Of a stretch of DNA of 64,000 bases, positions 25,623-33,883 are shown one piece after another. Source of the stretch: Acidimicrobium ferrooxidans (GTDB taxonomy: Bacteria > Actinomycetota > Geothermincolia > Fen-727 > Anoxymicrobiaceae); the NCBI GenBank assembly GCA_020723485.1, contig DYIU01000001.1, positions 186,001-250,000 of the forward strand, in the 5' to 3' direction. How positions within the stretch are numbered: the first letter of the stretch is position 1; each line of letters opens with the position of its first letter. The position numbers were made by a program, and so were the translations under genes. A model generated the notes under the pieces. It was not told where the DNA came from and did not search any database. It saw only the letters and a program-made list of their open reading frames with translations.

Positions 25623-26981
25623 ATGCTCAGAAGAAGCGCTTCACTGTTCCTTGTCACCGTGCTTACGCTCGCCCTGTGCGCCCTGGCGGCAGCGGCGCCG
25701 GCTGCTGAGCGAGAGGCCTCGGCGTTCGAACCGGACTGGTACCTCGCCGAGGGGAGCACCGACTGGGGCTTCGATACCTGGATCGCGCTCCTGAACGTGA
25801 ACGACGCGCAGGTCACCGTCGAGATCACCTACATGACCAGGAACGGCCCGGTGAGCGGCAGCGACGTGGTGATGCCCGCAAACTCGCGCGCCACCATCCA
25901 TCCGAAGGACGAGATAGGCACCACCGACTTCTCGACCTACGTGCACTGCGTCCAGGGCTGGACCGTGGCGGCGGACCGCACCATGGCGTGGGGCCCCTAC
26001 GGACACCACGCGTCCGTCGGGGTTACAGGGGCAGCGACCGACTGGTACCTCCCGGAGGGGTCGTCCATGTGGGGCTTCGAGTGCTGGATCCCGATACAGA
26101 ACCCCAACGACCAGGTTGCACACGTCGACCTGACCTACATGATCGAAGGCGAAGGGCCGGTGACGGTGCCTCATGAGGTGCCGGCCAACACGCGCTCGAC
26201 ATTCAACATGGAGAACGACATCGGCCAGAAGGACGCGAGCATACTTGTCGAGTCGGACGTCAACGTTATCCCTGAGAGGACGATGTACCGCAACAGCAGG
26301 CGGGAAGGACATGACTCGATAGGCACCACCACGCCTTCGCTCAACTACTACCTGGCGGAGGGTACGACCAACTGGGGCTTCACGACATACCTGACCATAC
26401 AGAACCCGCAGTCCAGCGCAACCGACGTCACCGTGACCTACATGACCCCATCGGGCCCGATCCCGCACCCGGAGAATCCCATCCCCATGCCCCCCCGGTC
26501 GCGCGAGACGATAAGGGTCAACGATTTCCTGCCGAGCAGCGACTTCTCCACCCGGGTGACGGGCACCCGGCCGATAATCGCCGAGCGCTCGATGTACTGG
26601 AACAACGGGACCGGGGAGGCCATGCACGACTCCATCGGAATGAGCTCGCCACTCATCGGAGTCTTCCTTCCGGACGGAAGGGCAGCGAGCGGTGTCGAGA
26701 CCTGGACGGTGGTGCAGAACCCCAACGACGTACCCGTGGACGTCCGTATCGTCTATTTCCGGGAGGATTATCCGAACCAGCCGGTCTGGGAGGACGTCGC
26801 GATGTCCGCGAACTCTCGCCAGTCGTTCAACATGGCCGACAGCGGGATAAGCGGCAGCGCCGGTATAGCCGTCATGTGCATGACCGGCGGGCGTTACATC
26901 ATGGCCGAGCGGGCGATGTACTGGAACAACAGGGGTGGAGGGACTGACACGATTGGCGGCCTCGGCGACTTCGAGGACTGA
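25623..26981 (+). CDS. Secreted four-repeat AEG surface protein
   Basis: A 452-residue exported protein. Residues 1-29 form a signal peptide (basic start, hydrophobic core, AAAAPA cleavage region). Four repeats of about 105 residues follow; the first three begin WYLAEGSTDWGF, WYLPEGSSMWGF and YYLAEGTTNWGF, and the fourth is divergent (VFLPDGRAASGVETW). Each has a QNPN-type turn, a VTYM strand and an ERxMYW ending. This is the same module as in the proteins at 1-4961, without their extra domains. There is no LPXTG or transmembrane tail, so it is probably secreted or held non-covalently. The ATG at 25623 has AGGAGGAGG upstream. Confidence 0.88.
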   Translation: MLRRSASLFLVTVLTLALCALAAAAPAAEREASAFEPDWYLAEGSTDWGFDTWIALLNVNDAQVTVEITYMTRNGPVSGSDVVMPANSRATIHPKDEIGTTDFSTYVHCVQGWTVAADRTMAWGPYGHHASVGVTGAATDWYLPEGSSMWGFECWIPIQNPNDQVAHVDLTYMIEGEGPVTVPHEVPANTRSTFNMENDIGQKDASILVESDVNVIPERTMYRNSRREGHDSIGTTTPSLNYYLAEGTTNWGFTTYLTIQNPQSSATDVTVTYMTPSGPIPHPENPIPMPPRSRETIRVNDFLPSSDFSTRVTGTRPIIAERSMYWNNGTGEAMHDSIGMSSPLIGVFLPDGRAASGVETWTVVQNPNDVPVDVRIVYFREDYPNQPVWEDVAMSANSRQSFNMADSGISGSAGIAVMCMTGGRYIMAERAMYWNNRGGGTDTIGGLGDFED

Positions 26982-26987
26982 GCCCGT

Positions 26988-28538
26988 CTATTCGTAGGGG
27001 TAAGGGACGTCCTCGTCGCCGTGGACCTCTCTTATCCACCGGGTATACAGCGCGTCGACGCCCGCGGGGGCCTGGCTGTTGTCTCTGAAAGCCGAGAGGA
27101 CCTCGGCCGCGGTCGCGTTCCCGAACACGTTCTTCCGGTAGTACTCGCCCAGGCTCTCGTCGAACGCCGCCTCACCCAGGAGGTCCCTCAACTCGTCGTA
27201 GAAGAGGGCGCCTTTTCCATAGACCACCGCAGTGTACTGGTCGCCGTCCTCGAACGCCGCGTCGGCCTGCTCCACCACAGCGTCGGGTACGTCCTCTTCC
27301 CGGGCCGAGACATAAAGGTCGGTCAGTTCCTCGAGGGTCTCCTGGGCGCTCTCCTCGCCGTTCTGCCACAGCGAATAAAGGTACTCGCAGTAGCTCGTAA
27401 GCGACTCGTCGAGCCACGGCATGCCCACTGAGTCGCTGCCAACGCCCAGCGCCCACCACTGGTGGCAGACTTCGTGCGCGACGGTGAGCTCGAGGTCCTC
27501 CGCGTACTCCGGGTCGTCGTACACGAACGAAGCAATGAGCACCTGGCCGGGGTATTCCATCCCGTACTCCTCCAGGGGGGCCTCGCAGATGTTGAGACGC
27601 CTGTACGGGTAGGGGCCGAAGTGCTCGGAGTACAGGCTGAGCGCCCTGCATCCCGCGTCGAGCGCCTCGGCGCCCCCCTCAGAGTCCCCCTCGAGATAGA
27701 AGGAGGTCACCTTCGTGGCGCCCACCCGGCGCTCGACGGAGCCGTAGCGCCTGCTCGCCTGCACCTCGAAGTCCCTCACCGGTCCCGCAGCGAAACGCCT
27801 CGCCCCGTCCCGCGTGCCGAGGTCAACGCCGGTCGCCGCCACCACGTATCCTCCTGGGGCCCTGAACGATACGAGGTAATACGAGCAGTCGAAGTAGCTC
27901 ATGTCCCCGTTCTCGGGGCTGGGCCTGGTGTCCCAGGTCCCGCCGTCGCACCTGGCTACCGTCGGGAGAAAGTTCCCCAGGTCGAAGGTGCCGTCTTCAT
28001 ACGCGTAGATACCCCCGGTGTTGTCACGCCCGGAGGGGGGCACGGGCTCGACGAACTCGAACGAGACGAGCGCTCTCTCACCAGGGTCGATACCGCCACT
28101 GGCGCTGACTGTGAGGATGTCGCCGTCCAGCCGTGAGTCGGCGGGGCGCCCATCCACCTCGGCCCGGCTGATGGCGGCCGGGCCCGCGCCTGTGTCGTTC
28201 GCGTAGACCCTGAAGACCACCTCCCCGAGGGAGCCGGTGGTCCTGTTGGTGAAGAGGACGCGCTCCTTGCCCCTCACGGTCTTTCCCGCGACGTCCAGTG
28301 TCACATCCACGGAGTACACGCTCGCCCCGTCGGTCTTTCCCGCCGCGAGCTCGGTCCCCGACCCGGTCAGGTACGCCTCGGCACTCGTCCTCGCGCCCTC
28401 CAGCTCCGCGCTGCTCTTCGGGAGACCCTCCTGCGCGCCGCCGCAGCCCGCTGGAGGCCCTGTCAACGCGAAAGCCAGGATGAGCATGAGCGTCGCGCAC
28501 AGGGTACGGCGCCTTGCGGCGGGTTGCCTCATTAACAC
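26988..28538 (-). CDS. M1-family metallopeptidase lipoprotein
   Basis: A 516-residue exported aminopeptidase-like protein. A signal peptide ends in a lipobox (GPPAGC), so it is probably lipid-anchored outside the membrane. An N-terminal beta domain precedes the catalytic region with EYGMEYPGQVLIAS (GxMEN-like exopeptidase motif) and the zinc site HEVCH plus an 18-residue spacer to Glu (WLDESLTSY), near residue 350. The GTG at 28538 has GAGAAGG at good spacing; the ATG at 28532 would work equally with the signal peptide. It is divergent from a receiver gene. Peptide trimming outside the cell is inferred. Confidence 0.9.
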   Translation of the reverse strand: MLMRQPAARRRTLCATLMLILAFALTGPPAGCGGAQEGLPKSSAELEGARTSAEAYLTGSGTELAAGKTDGASVYSVDVTLDVAGKTVRGKERVLFTNRTTGSLGEVVFRVYANDTGAGPAAISRAEVDGRPADSRLDGDILTVSASGGIDPGERALVSFEFVEPVPPSGRDNTGGIYAYEDGTFDLGNFLPTVARCDGGTWDTRPSPENGDMSYFDCSYYLVSFRAPGGYVVAATGVDLGTRDGARRFAAGPVRDFEVQASRRYGSVERRVGATKVTSFYLEGDSEGGAEALDAGCRALSLYSEHFGPYPYRRLNICEAPLEEYGMEYPGQVLIASFVYDDPEYAEDLELTVAHEVCHQWWALGVGSDSVGMPWLDESLTSYCEYLYSLWQNGEESAQETLEELTDLYVSAREEDVPDAVVEQADAAFEDGDQYTAVVYGKGALFYDELRDLLGEAAFDESLGEYYRKNVFGNATAAEVLSAFRDNSQAPAGVDALYTRWIREVHGDEDVPYPYE

Positions 28539-28642
28539 AGGCACTGCCTTCTCTCCATCGGTCCCTCCCGTCGGTAACAGAACGAGCCGCCGGAACGTTT
28601 CAATCAACAGGACAATGCTACAGCAAGTACGGGGGCTGGATC

Positions 28643-29044
28643 GTGAAAACGGCCAAGAAGATACTGCTGGTCGATGACGACAGGCTGGTGGTCAAGATGA
28701 TGGCGGCCGAGCTCGAGGCGCGGCAGTATGAGGTCCTCGAGGCTTACGACGGCAGGGAAGGCCTCGAGTCAGCGACCCTCAACCAGCCCGACCTCATCAT
28801 CCTGGACATCCTGACTCCCGTCATGAACGGGCTGGAGATGCTCGCCGAACTGAGGACCCACTCACGGACGCCCGTCATCATCATCTCGGCCTACGGCGAC
28901 GCCGAGAACGTGGAGAAAGCGCGCGCGCTGGGCATAGAGTGCTTCCTGAACAAACCTTTCCAGGCGGAGACCCTCGCCGAGATGGTCGACATAGTCTTCG
29001 AGCTCGGCGCCCTCTCCGACCTCAGCGCACCCATCCCCGAGTAA
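28643..29044 (+). CDS. Stand-alone response-regulator receiver
   Basis: A 133-residue single receiver domain: acidic pair in LLVDDDR, phosphoacceptor Asp55 in LIILDIL, Ser/Ala switch in VIIISAYGD, and Lys in CFLNKPFQ. No DNA-binding output domain is present; the last 20 residues are an acidic helix. The GTG at 28643 gives a protein of exactly the same length as the paralog at 44791-45192, with which it shares long stretches such as KARALGIECFLNKPFQ. It may be a phosphorelay intermediate or a CheY-like output protein. The gene ends inside a 31-bp inverted repeat. Confidence 0.9.
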   Translation: MKTAKKILLVDDDRLVVKMMAAELEARQYEVLEAYDGREGLESATLNQPDLIILDILTPVMNGLEMLAELRTHSRTPVIIISAYGDAENVEKARALGIECFLNKPFQAETLAEMVDIVFELGALSDLSAPIPE

Positions 29045-29137
29045 TAAAGTGGGGTCACGTCTGATTCTATGACGCGATGCGGCTACTGGCTGCATTCGTG
29101 TTACCGGTCATAGAATCAGACGTGACCCCACTTTATT
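29043..29137. terminator. 31-bp perfect inverted repeat, bidirectional terminator
   Basis: Arms 29043-29073 and 29107-29137 are exact complements with a 33-nt loop. Both arm tips contain the TAA stops of the convergent receiver and flavoprotein genes. The arms contain AAAGTGGGGTCACGTCTGAT, related to but distinct from the other dispersed palindromes. On either strand the stem ends in TTTATT, which would serve as a U-rich tail. Confidence 0.75.
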
Positions 29138-29888
29138 CCAGGTCGGCGAGGACGGTCTCGAAGTAAGTGTTGGCCATCTTGATCGCCGATTCTTCATCCA
29201 GGTTCATGTAGGTGAAAAGCGGCTCGGCCAGCTTCTCGCTGGTGGCAGGTGACAGCCCACCTGTCTCCACCAGCTCGCGGCCCGCGCCCCGCAGTTGCTC
29301 GAAGAACGGCTCGAAGAAGTGCAGGAAAGGCTCCGTCTGCATTATCTCTCCGAACCCGACGAGTATGTTTCCCACGAAACGCATATGCTCGTGACCCTCT
29401 TCGTCGACCCCCGCCTGGCGGCACCTCTCCAGGGTATGCAGGAGCGGCGAGAACACGTCCTCCCCCCAGAAGCCCGCGTTGGCCACGAGCAGGATGTCCA
29501 GCGTCTTGTCGGGGAACCTGGTCGGGTGACCGAACACGCCGTTAGCCTGGGTCAGGAACGGCAGAGCGGTAGGCATTATCGCCCGCTCCATTAGGTTCTT
29601 CATGTAGGAGGTCATGTTGAAGAAATAGACGGGCGTAGCCAGCACAATGAGGTCCGCTTCCATCATCTTCTCTCGGACCAACACGGCGTCGTCATCCTGC
29701 AGGCACACGCCCGGCGTCTTGAGCCAGCAGGTCATGCAGCCGGTACACGGCGCTATCTTTAGCTTCCTCGCATAGAATTCCTCGACCTCGGCCCCGGCCT
29801 CCCGGGCCCCCTCCAGTAGCGGCTTTATGATCCTGTCGGTGTTACTGCTGCCCATCCTCGGGCTGCAGTTGAACGATACTATCTTCAT
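29133..29888 (-). CDS. Flavodoxin-fold NAD(P)H oxidoreductase
   Basis: A 251-residue FMN-dependent reductase-like protein. IVSFNCSPRMGSSNTDRI is the phosphate-binding start of the NADPH-dependent FMN-reductase/iron-sulfur flavoprotein family, and LIVLATPVYFFNMTSYMKNLMER is the second flavin loop. CTGCMTCWLKTPGVC gives three or four closely spaced Cys as in iron-sulfur flavoproteins, so a [4Fe-4S] cluster is likely. The ATG at 29888 has AAAGGA six bases upstream. It is divergent from the TetR-led redox operon, which suggests a functional link. Confidence 0.85.
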   Translation of the reverse strand: MKIVSFNCSPRMGSSNTDRIIKPLLEGAREAGAEVEEFYARKLKIAPCTGCMTCWLKTPGVCLQDDDAVLVREKMMEADLIVLATPVYFFNMTSYMKNLMERAIMPTALPFLTQANGVFGHPTRFPDKTLDILLVANAGFWGEDVFSPLLHTLERCRQAGVDEEGHEHMRFVGNILVGFGEIMQTEPFLHFFEPFFEQLRGAGRELVETGGLSPATSEKLAEPLFTYMNLDEESAIKMANTYFETVLADLE

Positions 29889-29998
29889 ATCGGTCCTTTC
29901 TTGAACCGGCCGGTCTAAGCCTTTGCGATTATATGGCAAAGCCGGTCCTGAGCTCTATCCCACACGCATCCTCGGAAAGTATGTGCGGACATTGGAAC

Positions 29999-30040
29999 TT
30001 GTCATGTTTAACTGACAGTAATATTATTACCGACGGTAAT
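29999..30040 (+). promoter_or_regulatory. Promoter and palindromic operator before the TetR gene
   Basis: TTGTCA (29999-30004) and TATTAT (30022-30027) are separated by 17 bases. ATTACCG-A-CGGTAAT (30026-30040) is a perfect palindrome starting on the -10, and a further TAATATT lies at 30019-30025. This placement fits autorepression by the TetR protein encoded 46 bases downstream. Confidence 0.7.
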
Positions 30041-30085
30041 ATTCAATCAAGGCCGCTCAGGCAAGCTAACGCACGGGTGGGGCGC

Positions 30086-30712
30086 ATGGGTATCAAAGAC
30101 CGCAGAGAGAGGGAGAAGCTCGACCGCCGAAACGCCATACTCCAGGCCGCCGAGGACCTCTTCTGGGAAAAGGGCTACGAGGCGACCATGGACGAGATCG
30201 CCGACAAAGCCGAGCTCAGCAAGCCCACGCTCTACCTCTATTTCAAGAACAAAGACGACCTGTATGCATCGATAGCCCTCGATGGATTCGAAGCCCTCAA
30301 AGAGTTGTTCAAGCTAGTAGTCGAGTCCGAAGCGGGCGCCGAGGACAAAGTGCGGTCGCTCTATCGGGCCTTCATCGATTTCAACATCGAACATAAGCAG
30401 GTAAGCAGGATCACGGAGTTCGTCCTTTCAGAGACAGGGCGGAAAAGGGTTTCCGGCGAGCTCTCGGAGAGGATAAACACGGATATCGCCGACCTGCTGG
30501 GATACGCTGCCGGTGTGGTAAGGCAGGGGATGGACGAGGGTGCCTTCTCGGAGGGTGACCCACTGATCATTTCCATCATCGTCTGGAGGTCGCTCCTCGG
30601 CCTGTTGAGCCTGGCGGTAGAGGATGCACTCCCTGACCAGGGGCCGGATTACTATGACCGGTTGTTCGAATCGGCGCTTGCAGTGCTGACCGAGGGCATA
30701 CGAAAGAGGTAA
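30086..30712 (+). CDS. TetR-family transcriptional regulator
   Basis: A 208-residue repressor. The N-terminal helix-turn-helix is ILQAAEDLFWEKGYEATMDEIADKAELSKPTLYLYFKNKDDL, the TetR signature; the C-terminal ligand domain is helical (TetR_C-like). The ATG at 30086 has GGTGGGG upstream. The gene leads a run of five co-directional genes (to 36439). The palindrome over its promoter indicates autoregulation, and the operon products suggest the ligand is a substrate or acyl compound handled by the FAD oxidases. Confidence 0.92.
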   Translation: MGIKDRREREKLDRRNAILQAAEDLFWEKGYEATMDEIADKAELSKPTLYLYFKNKDDLYASIALDGFEALKELFKLVVESEAGAEDKVRSLYRAFIDFNIEHKQVSRITEFVLSETGRKRVSGELSERINTDIADLLGYAAGVVRQGMDEGAFSEGDPLIISIIVWRSLLGLLSLAVEDALPDQGPDYYDRLFESALAVLTEGIRKR

Positions 30713-30738
30713 CCGACGGAAACTTGAGGAGGTTGAAG

Positions 30739-31086
30739 ATGGCGTTCGATCCCGATGACGCGTTCGAGTTCATGCGGTGCATGTACCGCAGCGGATTGCT
30801 GGACAGGTTCTCCGCTATCCAGGGTCAGGTGATGGCCGAGGTGATGGCGGAGGCGGGCTTGAACATGGGGGACATGTCAAACAACCTGGACAACGCGAGT
30901 GAGCAGTCGGTCGCCAAGATAGACCGGATGCTCGGCATGATGGGACCGGCGTTCAGGTATCTGGCCGATGACAGGCTCATGAGGCTCATCGCGCGTTTGC
31001 TCGATGTGCCATTTGTTCGTCGTCAACTCCTGAGAAACATGAAAAAGTCCATGCTCGCGTCGATGACGACGGAGGCCGGCGCTTAG
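30739..31086 (+). CDS. Small methionine-rich helical protein of unknown function
   Basis: A 115-residue protein predicted to be almost entirely helical, rich in Met (about 13) and Arg near the C-terminus. There is no signal peptide, long hydrophobic segment or Cys motif. GAGGAGG precedes the ATG at 30739. It lies between the TetR gene and the first FAD oxidase with short gaps, so it is probably a small subunit or chaperone of the oxidase complex. I do not recognise the family. Confidence 0.7.
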   Translation: MAFDPDDAFEFMRCMYRSGLLDRFSAIQGQVMAEVMAEAGLNMGDMSNNLDNASEQSVAKIDRMLGMMGPAFRYLADDRLMRLIARLLDVPFVRRQLLRNMKKSMLASMTTEAGA

Positions 31087-31105
31087 GCGCGAGAGGAGGT
31101 CACTG

Positions 31106-32590
31106 ATGCAGACGAAGTCGACCGACCCAAAGGTGTTCAGGCGGGCAGTTGGGCCTGAGAACGTCTCAACGGAAGAGTCCGAACTCGAGCACTTCCGTAC
31201 AGCCGGGCTGTCTTCGCGGGGTGAACCGGCGGCCGTCGTTAGGCCGCAGGGCACGGCGCAGCTCAGAGAAGTAATCCTCCTCGCACGTGAGACCGCGACA
31301 AACCTGGTGTTTACTTCCTCTGCTCCTCCGCGCTTTCGGGGAGACACCGTGCCCGCAGGAGAGGGCATAATCGTCGACCTCTCCGGGATGGATAGGATCC
31401 TTCGGATAGACAGGCGCAACAAGGTCGCCTACATCGAGCCGGGCGTCACTTTCAACAACCTTATCGAGCGCGCGGACGAAGCGGGCCTTAAGGTCCTGAT
31501 GCCGCTGCTTCCCAGGAAGAGTAAGTCGGTACTGGCATGCTTCCTCGAGCGCGAGCCCATCATCATACCGAAGTACCACTGGGATATGACCGATCCGCTG
31601 CTCTGCACTGAGATGGTGTTCGGTTCGGGTGACCTTTTCAGGACCGGCACAGCTGGAAGCCCCGGCGGCATCGACCGCCAGCTAAAGGCGGGGCTCGCGC
31701 ATAAAAACCCGCTCGGCCCGGGGGCCACCGATTTCCTCAGGATAGTCCAGGGCTCCCAGGGCACGCTGGCAGGCGTCACCTGGGCGACCATCAAATTGGA
31801 GGCAAAACCCACGGTCCACAAGATCTACTTCGCCTGCGACGACAGGCTGGAGAGGCTGGTGGCCTTTACGTACAGGGCCCTCCGCCCCAGGCTCGGTGAT
31901 GAATGGCTGATACTGGGAGCGCGCTCTCTCGCCACCATCATCGCCGAATCGCCGGGGTCAATAGACGAACTGGCGCGCCGGCAGGCCCCTTGGACGCTCG
32001 TCTACGGGGTATCGGGATACAGGTACTATCCCGAGGAGAGGCTCGCCGTCCAGGAGAACGAGCTCGCAAGAATAGCCCAGGCGGTTGGCGTGCGGCCGGT
32101 ACCTGAGGTACCGAGCTGCCCGGCGAAGAAAATGGAGGAGATTTTGGCGGGGCCGTCACCCTACCCATACTACAAGACGGTGCCCAGGGGCGCGTTCGCC
32201 GATGTCGCATTCCTGACCACTCTGGATAAGGCAGGCGCCATGGTCGAGGTGATGTCAACCGCCTGTGATGCGCACGGGTACCCTCCCTCGGAGCTCGGCA
32301 TCTACATACAGCCCATCCAGCAGGGAAGGACGGCTCACGTGGAGTTCACCGTCTACTACGACCCGGCTGACGAGGCAGACCGCGCGAGGGCCTGTGAGCT
32401 TGTCGAGGCCGCTTCATGGGAGCTCGACGAGGCCGGAGCCTTTTTCTCGCGCCCCTACGGCAGCCTTTCCAGGATCGCCTTCCGCAACTGCCCCGACTCG
32501 GTGGAGGCGCTCCGCAAGGTGAAACAGGTGATGGACCCTGACAATGTTCTGAACCGGGGCAAGCTCTGCTTCGGAGAGGAGGTGGTATAA
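31106..32590 (+). CDS. FAD-binding oxidoreductase (GlcD-like)
   Basis: A 494-residue protein of the PCMH-type FAD family. AAVVRPQGTAQLREVILLARE is the first FAD-binding strand-helix pair. The usual RGGGTS-type loop is degenerate (TSSAPPRFRGDTVPAGEG), followed by IVDLSGMDRILRIDRRNKVAYIEPGVTF. The C-terminal VMDPDNVLNRGKL is the conserved end of FAD-linked oxidase C-domains. AGGAGG precedes the ATG. Its stop abuts the GTG of the Fe-S gene. This gene, the CCG protein and a second FAD oxidase resemble a GlcDEF/lactate-type oxidase complex. Confidence 0.88.
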   Translation: MQTKSTDPKVFRRAVGPENVSTEESELEHFRTAGLSSRGEPAAVVRPQGTAQLREVILLARETATNLVFTSSAPPRFRGDTVPAGEGIIVDLSGMDRILRIDRRNKVAYIEPGVTFNNLIERADEAGLKVLMPLLPRKSKSVLACFLEREPIIIPKYHWDMTDPLLCTEMVFGSGDLFRTGTAGSPGGIDRQLKAGLAHKNPLGPGATDFLRIVQGSQGTLAGVTWATIKLEAKPTVHKIYFACDDRLERLVAFTYRALRPRLGDEWLILGARSLATIIAESPGSIDELARRQAPWTLVYGVSGYRYYPEERLAVQENELARIAQAVGVRPVPEVPSCPAKKMEEILAGPSPYPYYKTVPRGAFADVAFLTTLDKAGAMVEVMSTACDAHGYPPSELGIYIQPIQQGRTAHVEFTVYYDPADEADRARACELVEAASWELDEAGAFFSRPYGSLSRIAFRNCPDSVEALRKVKQVMDPDNVLNRGKLCFGEEVV

Positions 32591-33871
32591 GTGAGCCTCG
32601 AGGACTACAGGCGGGACATAGAAGGGTGCTCGCGCTGCTCGTCGTGCAAGTGGGTACCCTACAACCAGATCAAAAGCTGGAGGTTCTCCAAGAACTGCCC
32701 CTCCATCTATAGGCACAACTTCCACACATATTCGGGGTCGGGCCGGATGGTCATCGGGCTCTCGCTGATGGAGGGACGGGCCGAGCTCGACGAGACGGTC
32801 GCCGAGATGATCTTCCGCTGCCAGCTATGCGGGGCTTGCGACAGCGCCTGCAAGACCTACAGGGACGACATAGACATAAGTGAGGTGCTGCTCGAGCTCC
32901 GCTCTTACTGCGTCGAGTCCGGTGAACTGCTCGTGGAACATATGGCCGTAATCGACTCCCTGAAGCGCGAGGGGAATTCGCTGGGCGAGTTAAAAACTGC
33001 GCGCGGCGACTGGGCCAGGGGGCTCGACGTCAAGGACGTAAACTCCGAAACGTGCGACGTCCTGTTCCACGCCGGTTGCCGCTACTCCTATGACCCGGAC
33101 GCGAGGGAGACCGTGAGAGGGGACATACAACTGCTGAGGTCGGCCGGCCTGGACATCGGCGTGGCCGGTGTGGAGGAGGCCTGCTGCGGCGGGCGCGCCT
33201 ACGAGCTCGGCTACCGGGGGGAAGCGTCCAACTACGCCGACGACGTCCTGAATAGGGTGAAATCATCCGGAGCTGGCACACTAGTGACGGCGTGCTCGGA
33301 CTGCTACTCGCACTTCCAGTATATCTACCCGAAGATAGGCAAGGAACTGCCGGTCGAGGTGCTGCACGTATCGCAGGTTATGGATAGACTCATCGACAAT
33401 GGCCGATTGGATTTTAAGCATGAGCTGCCGCTATCGGTAACCTACCACGACCCATGCCATCTGGGGAGGAAGGGCGAACCATTCACCGGCGTCTGGACCG
33501 GGGACAAGCTCGACCGGCCCATGAGCCTCAAGAGGTCCGGTCGCAAGGGCATATACGACGCGCCCAGGAACCTCCTGTACGCGATGCCCGGGGTGGAGCT
33601 CGTCGAGATGGAGCGCATACGCGAGTACGCCTGGTGCTGCGGCGCAGGAGGAGGCGTCCTGGAAGCTTTCCCGGATTTCTCCGCATCGACCACGGTTGAG
33701 CGCATCGAGGAGGCCCTGGCTACGGGCGCGGAAGCGCTTGTCACCGCATGCCCGTGGTGCCTGCGCGTCTTCAAGGACGCAGTAGATCAGACCTCCGCCG
33801 ACCTCGAGGTATATGACCTGGCCGACCTGGCCCTGATTTCCGCTGGCGTCGCGCAGCCGGCGTCTGTATAA
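32591..33871 (+). CDS. CCG-domain Fe-S oxidoreductase subunit
   Basis: A 426-residue protein similar to GlpC/HdrD-type subunits. N-terminal cysteines (CSRCSSC near residue 11, then a CP, and CQLCGACDSAC near residue 77) would bind Fe-S clusters, although the first set is not a standard ferredoxin motif. Two cysteine-rich CCG modules follow (DVLFHAGCR...EEACCGG; TYHDPCHLGR...WCCGAGGG). Such subunits pass electrons from a flavoprotein to quinone or other Fe-S proteins. The GTG at 32591 directly follows the previous stop. It sits between two FAD oxidases, which is unusual. Confidence 0.9.
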   Translation: MSLEDYRRDIEGCSRCSSCKWVPYNQIKSWRFSKNCPSIYRHNFHTYSGSGRMVIGLSLMEGRAELDETVAEMIFRCQLCGACDSACKTYRDDIDISEVLLELRSYCVESGELLVEHMAVIDSLKREGNSLGELKTARGDWARGLDVKDVNSETCDVLFHAGCRYSYDPDARETVRGDIQLLRSAGLDIGVAGVEEACCGGRAYELGYRGEASNYADDVLNRVKSSGAGTLVTACSDCYSHFQYIYPKIGKELPVEVLHVSQVMDRLIDNGRLDFKHELPLSVTYHDPCHLGRKGEPFTGVWTGDKLDRPMSLKRSGRKGIYDAPRNLLYAMPGVELVEMERIREYAWCCGAGGGVLEAFPDFSASTTVERIEEALATGAEALVTACPWCLRVFKDAVDQTSADLEVYDLADLALISAGVAQPASV

Positions 33872-33883
33872 GGGGTGATTCGC

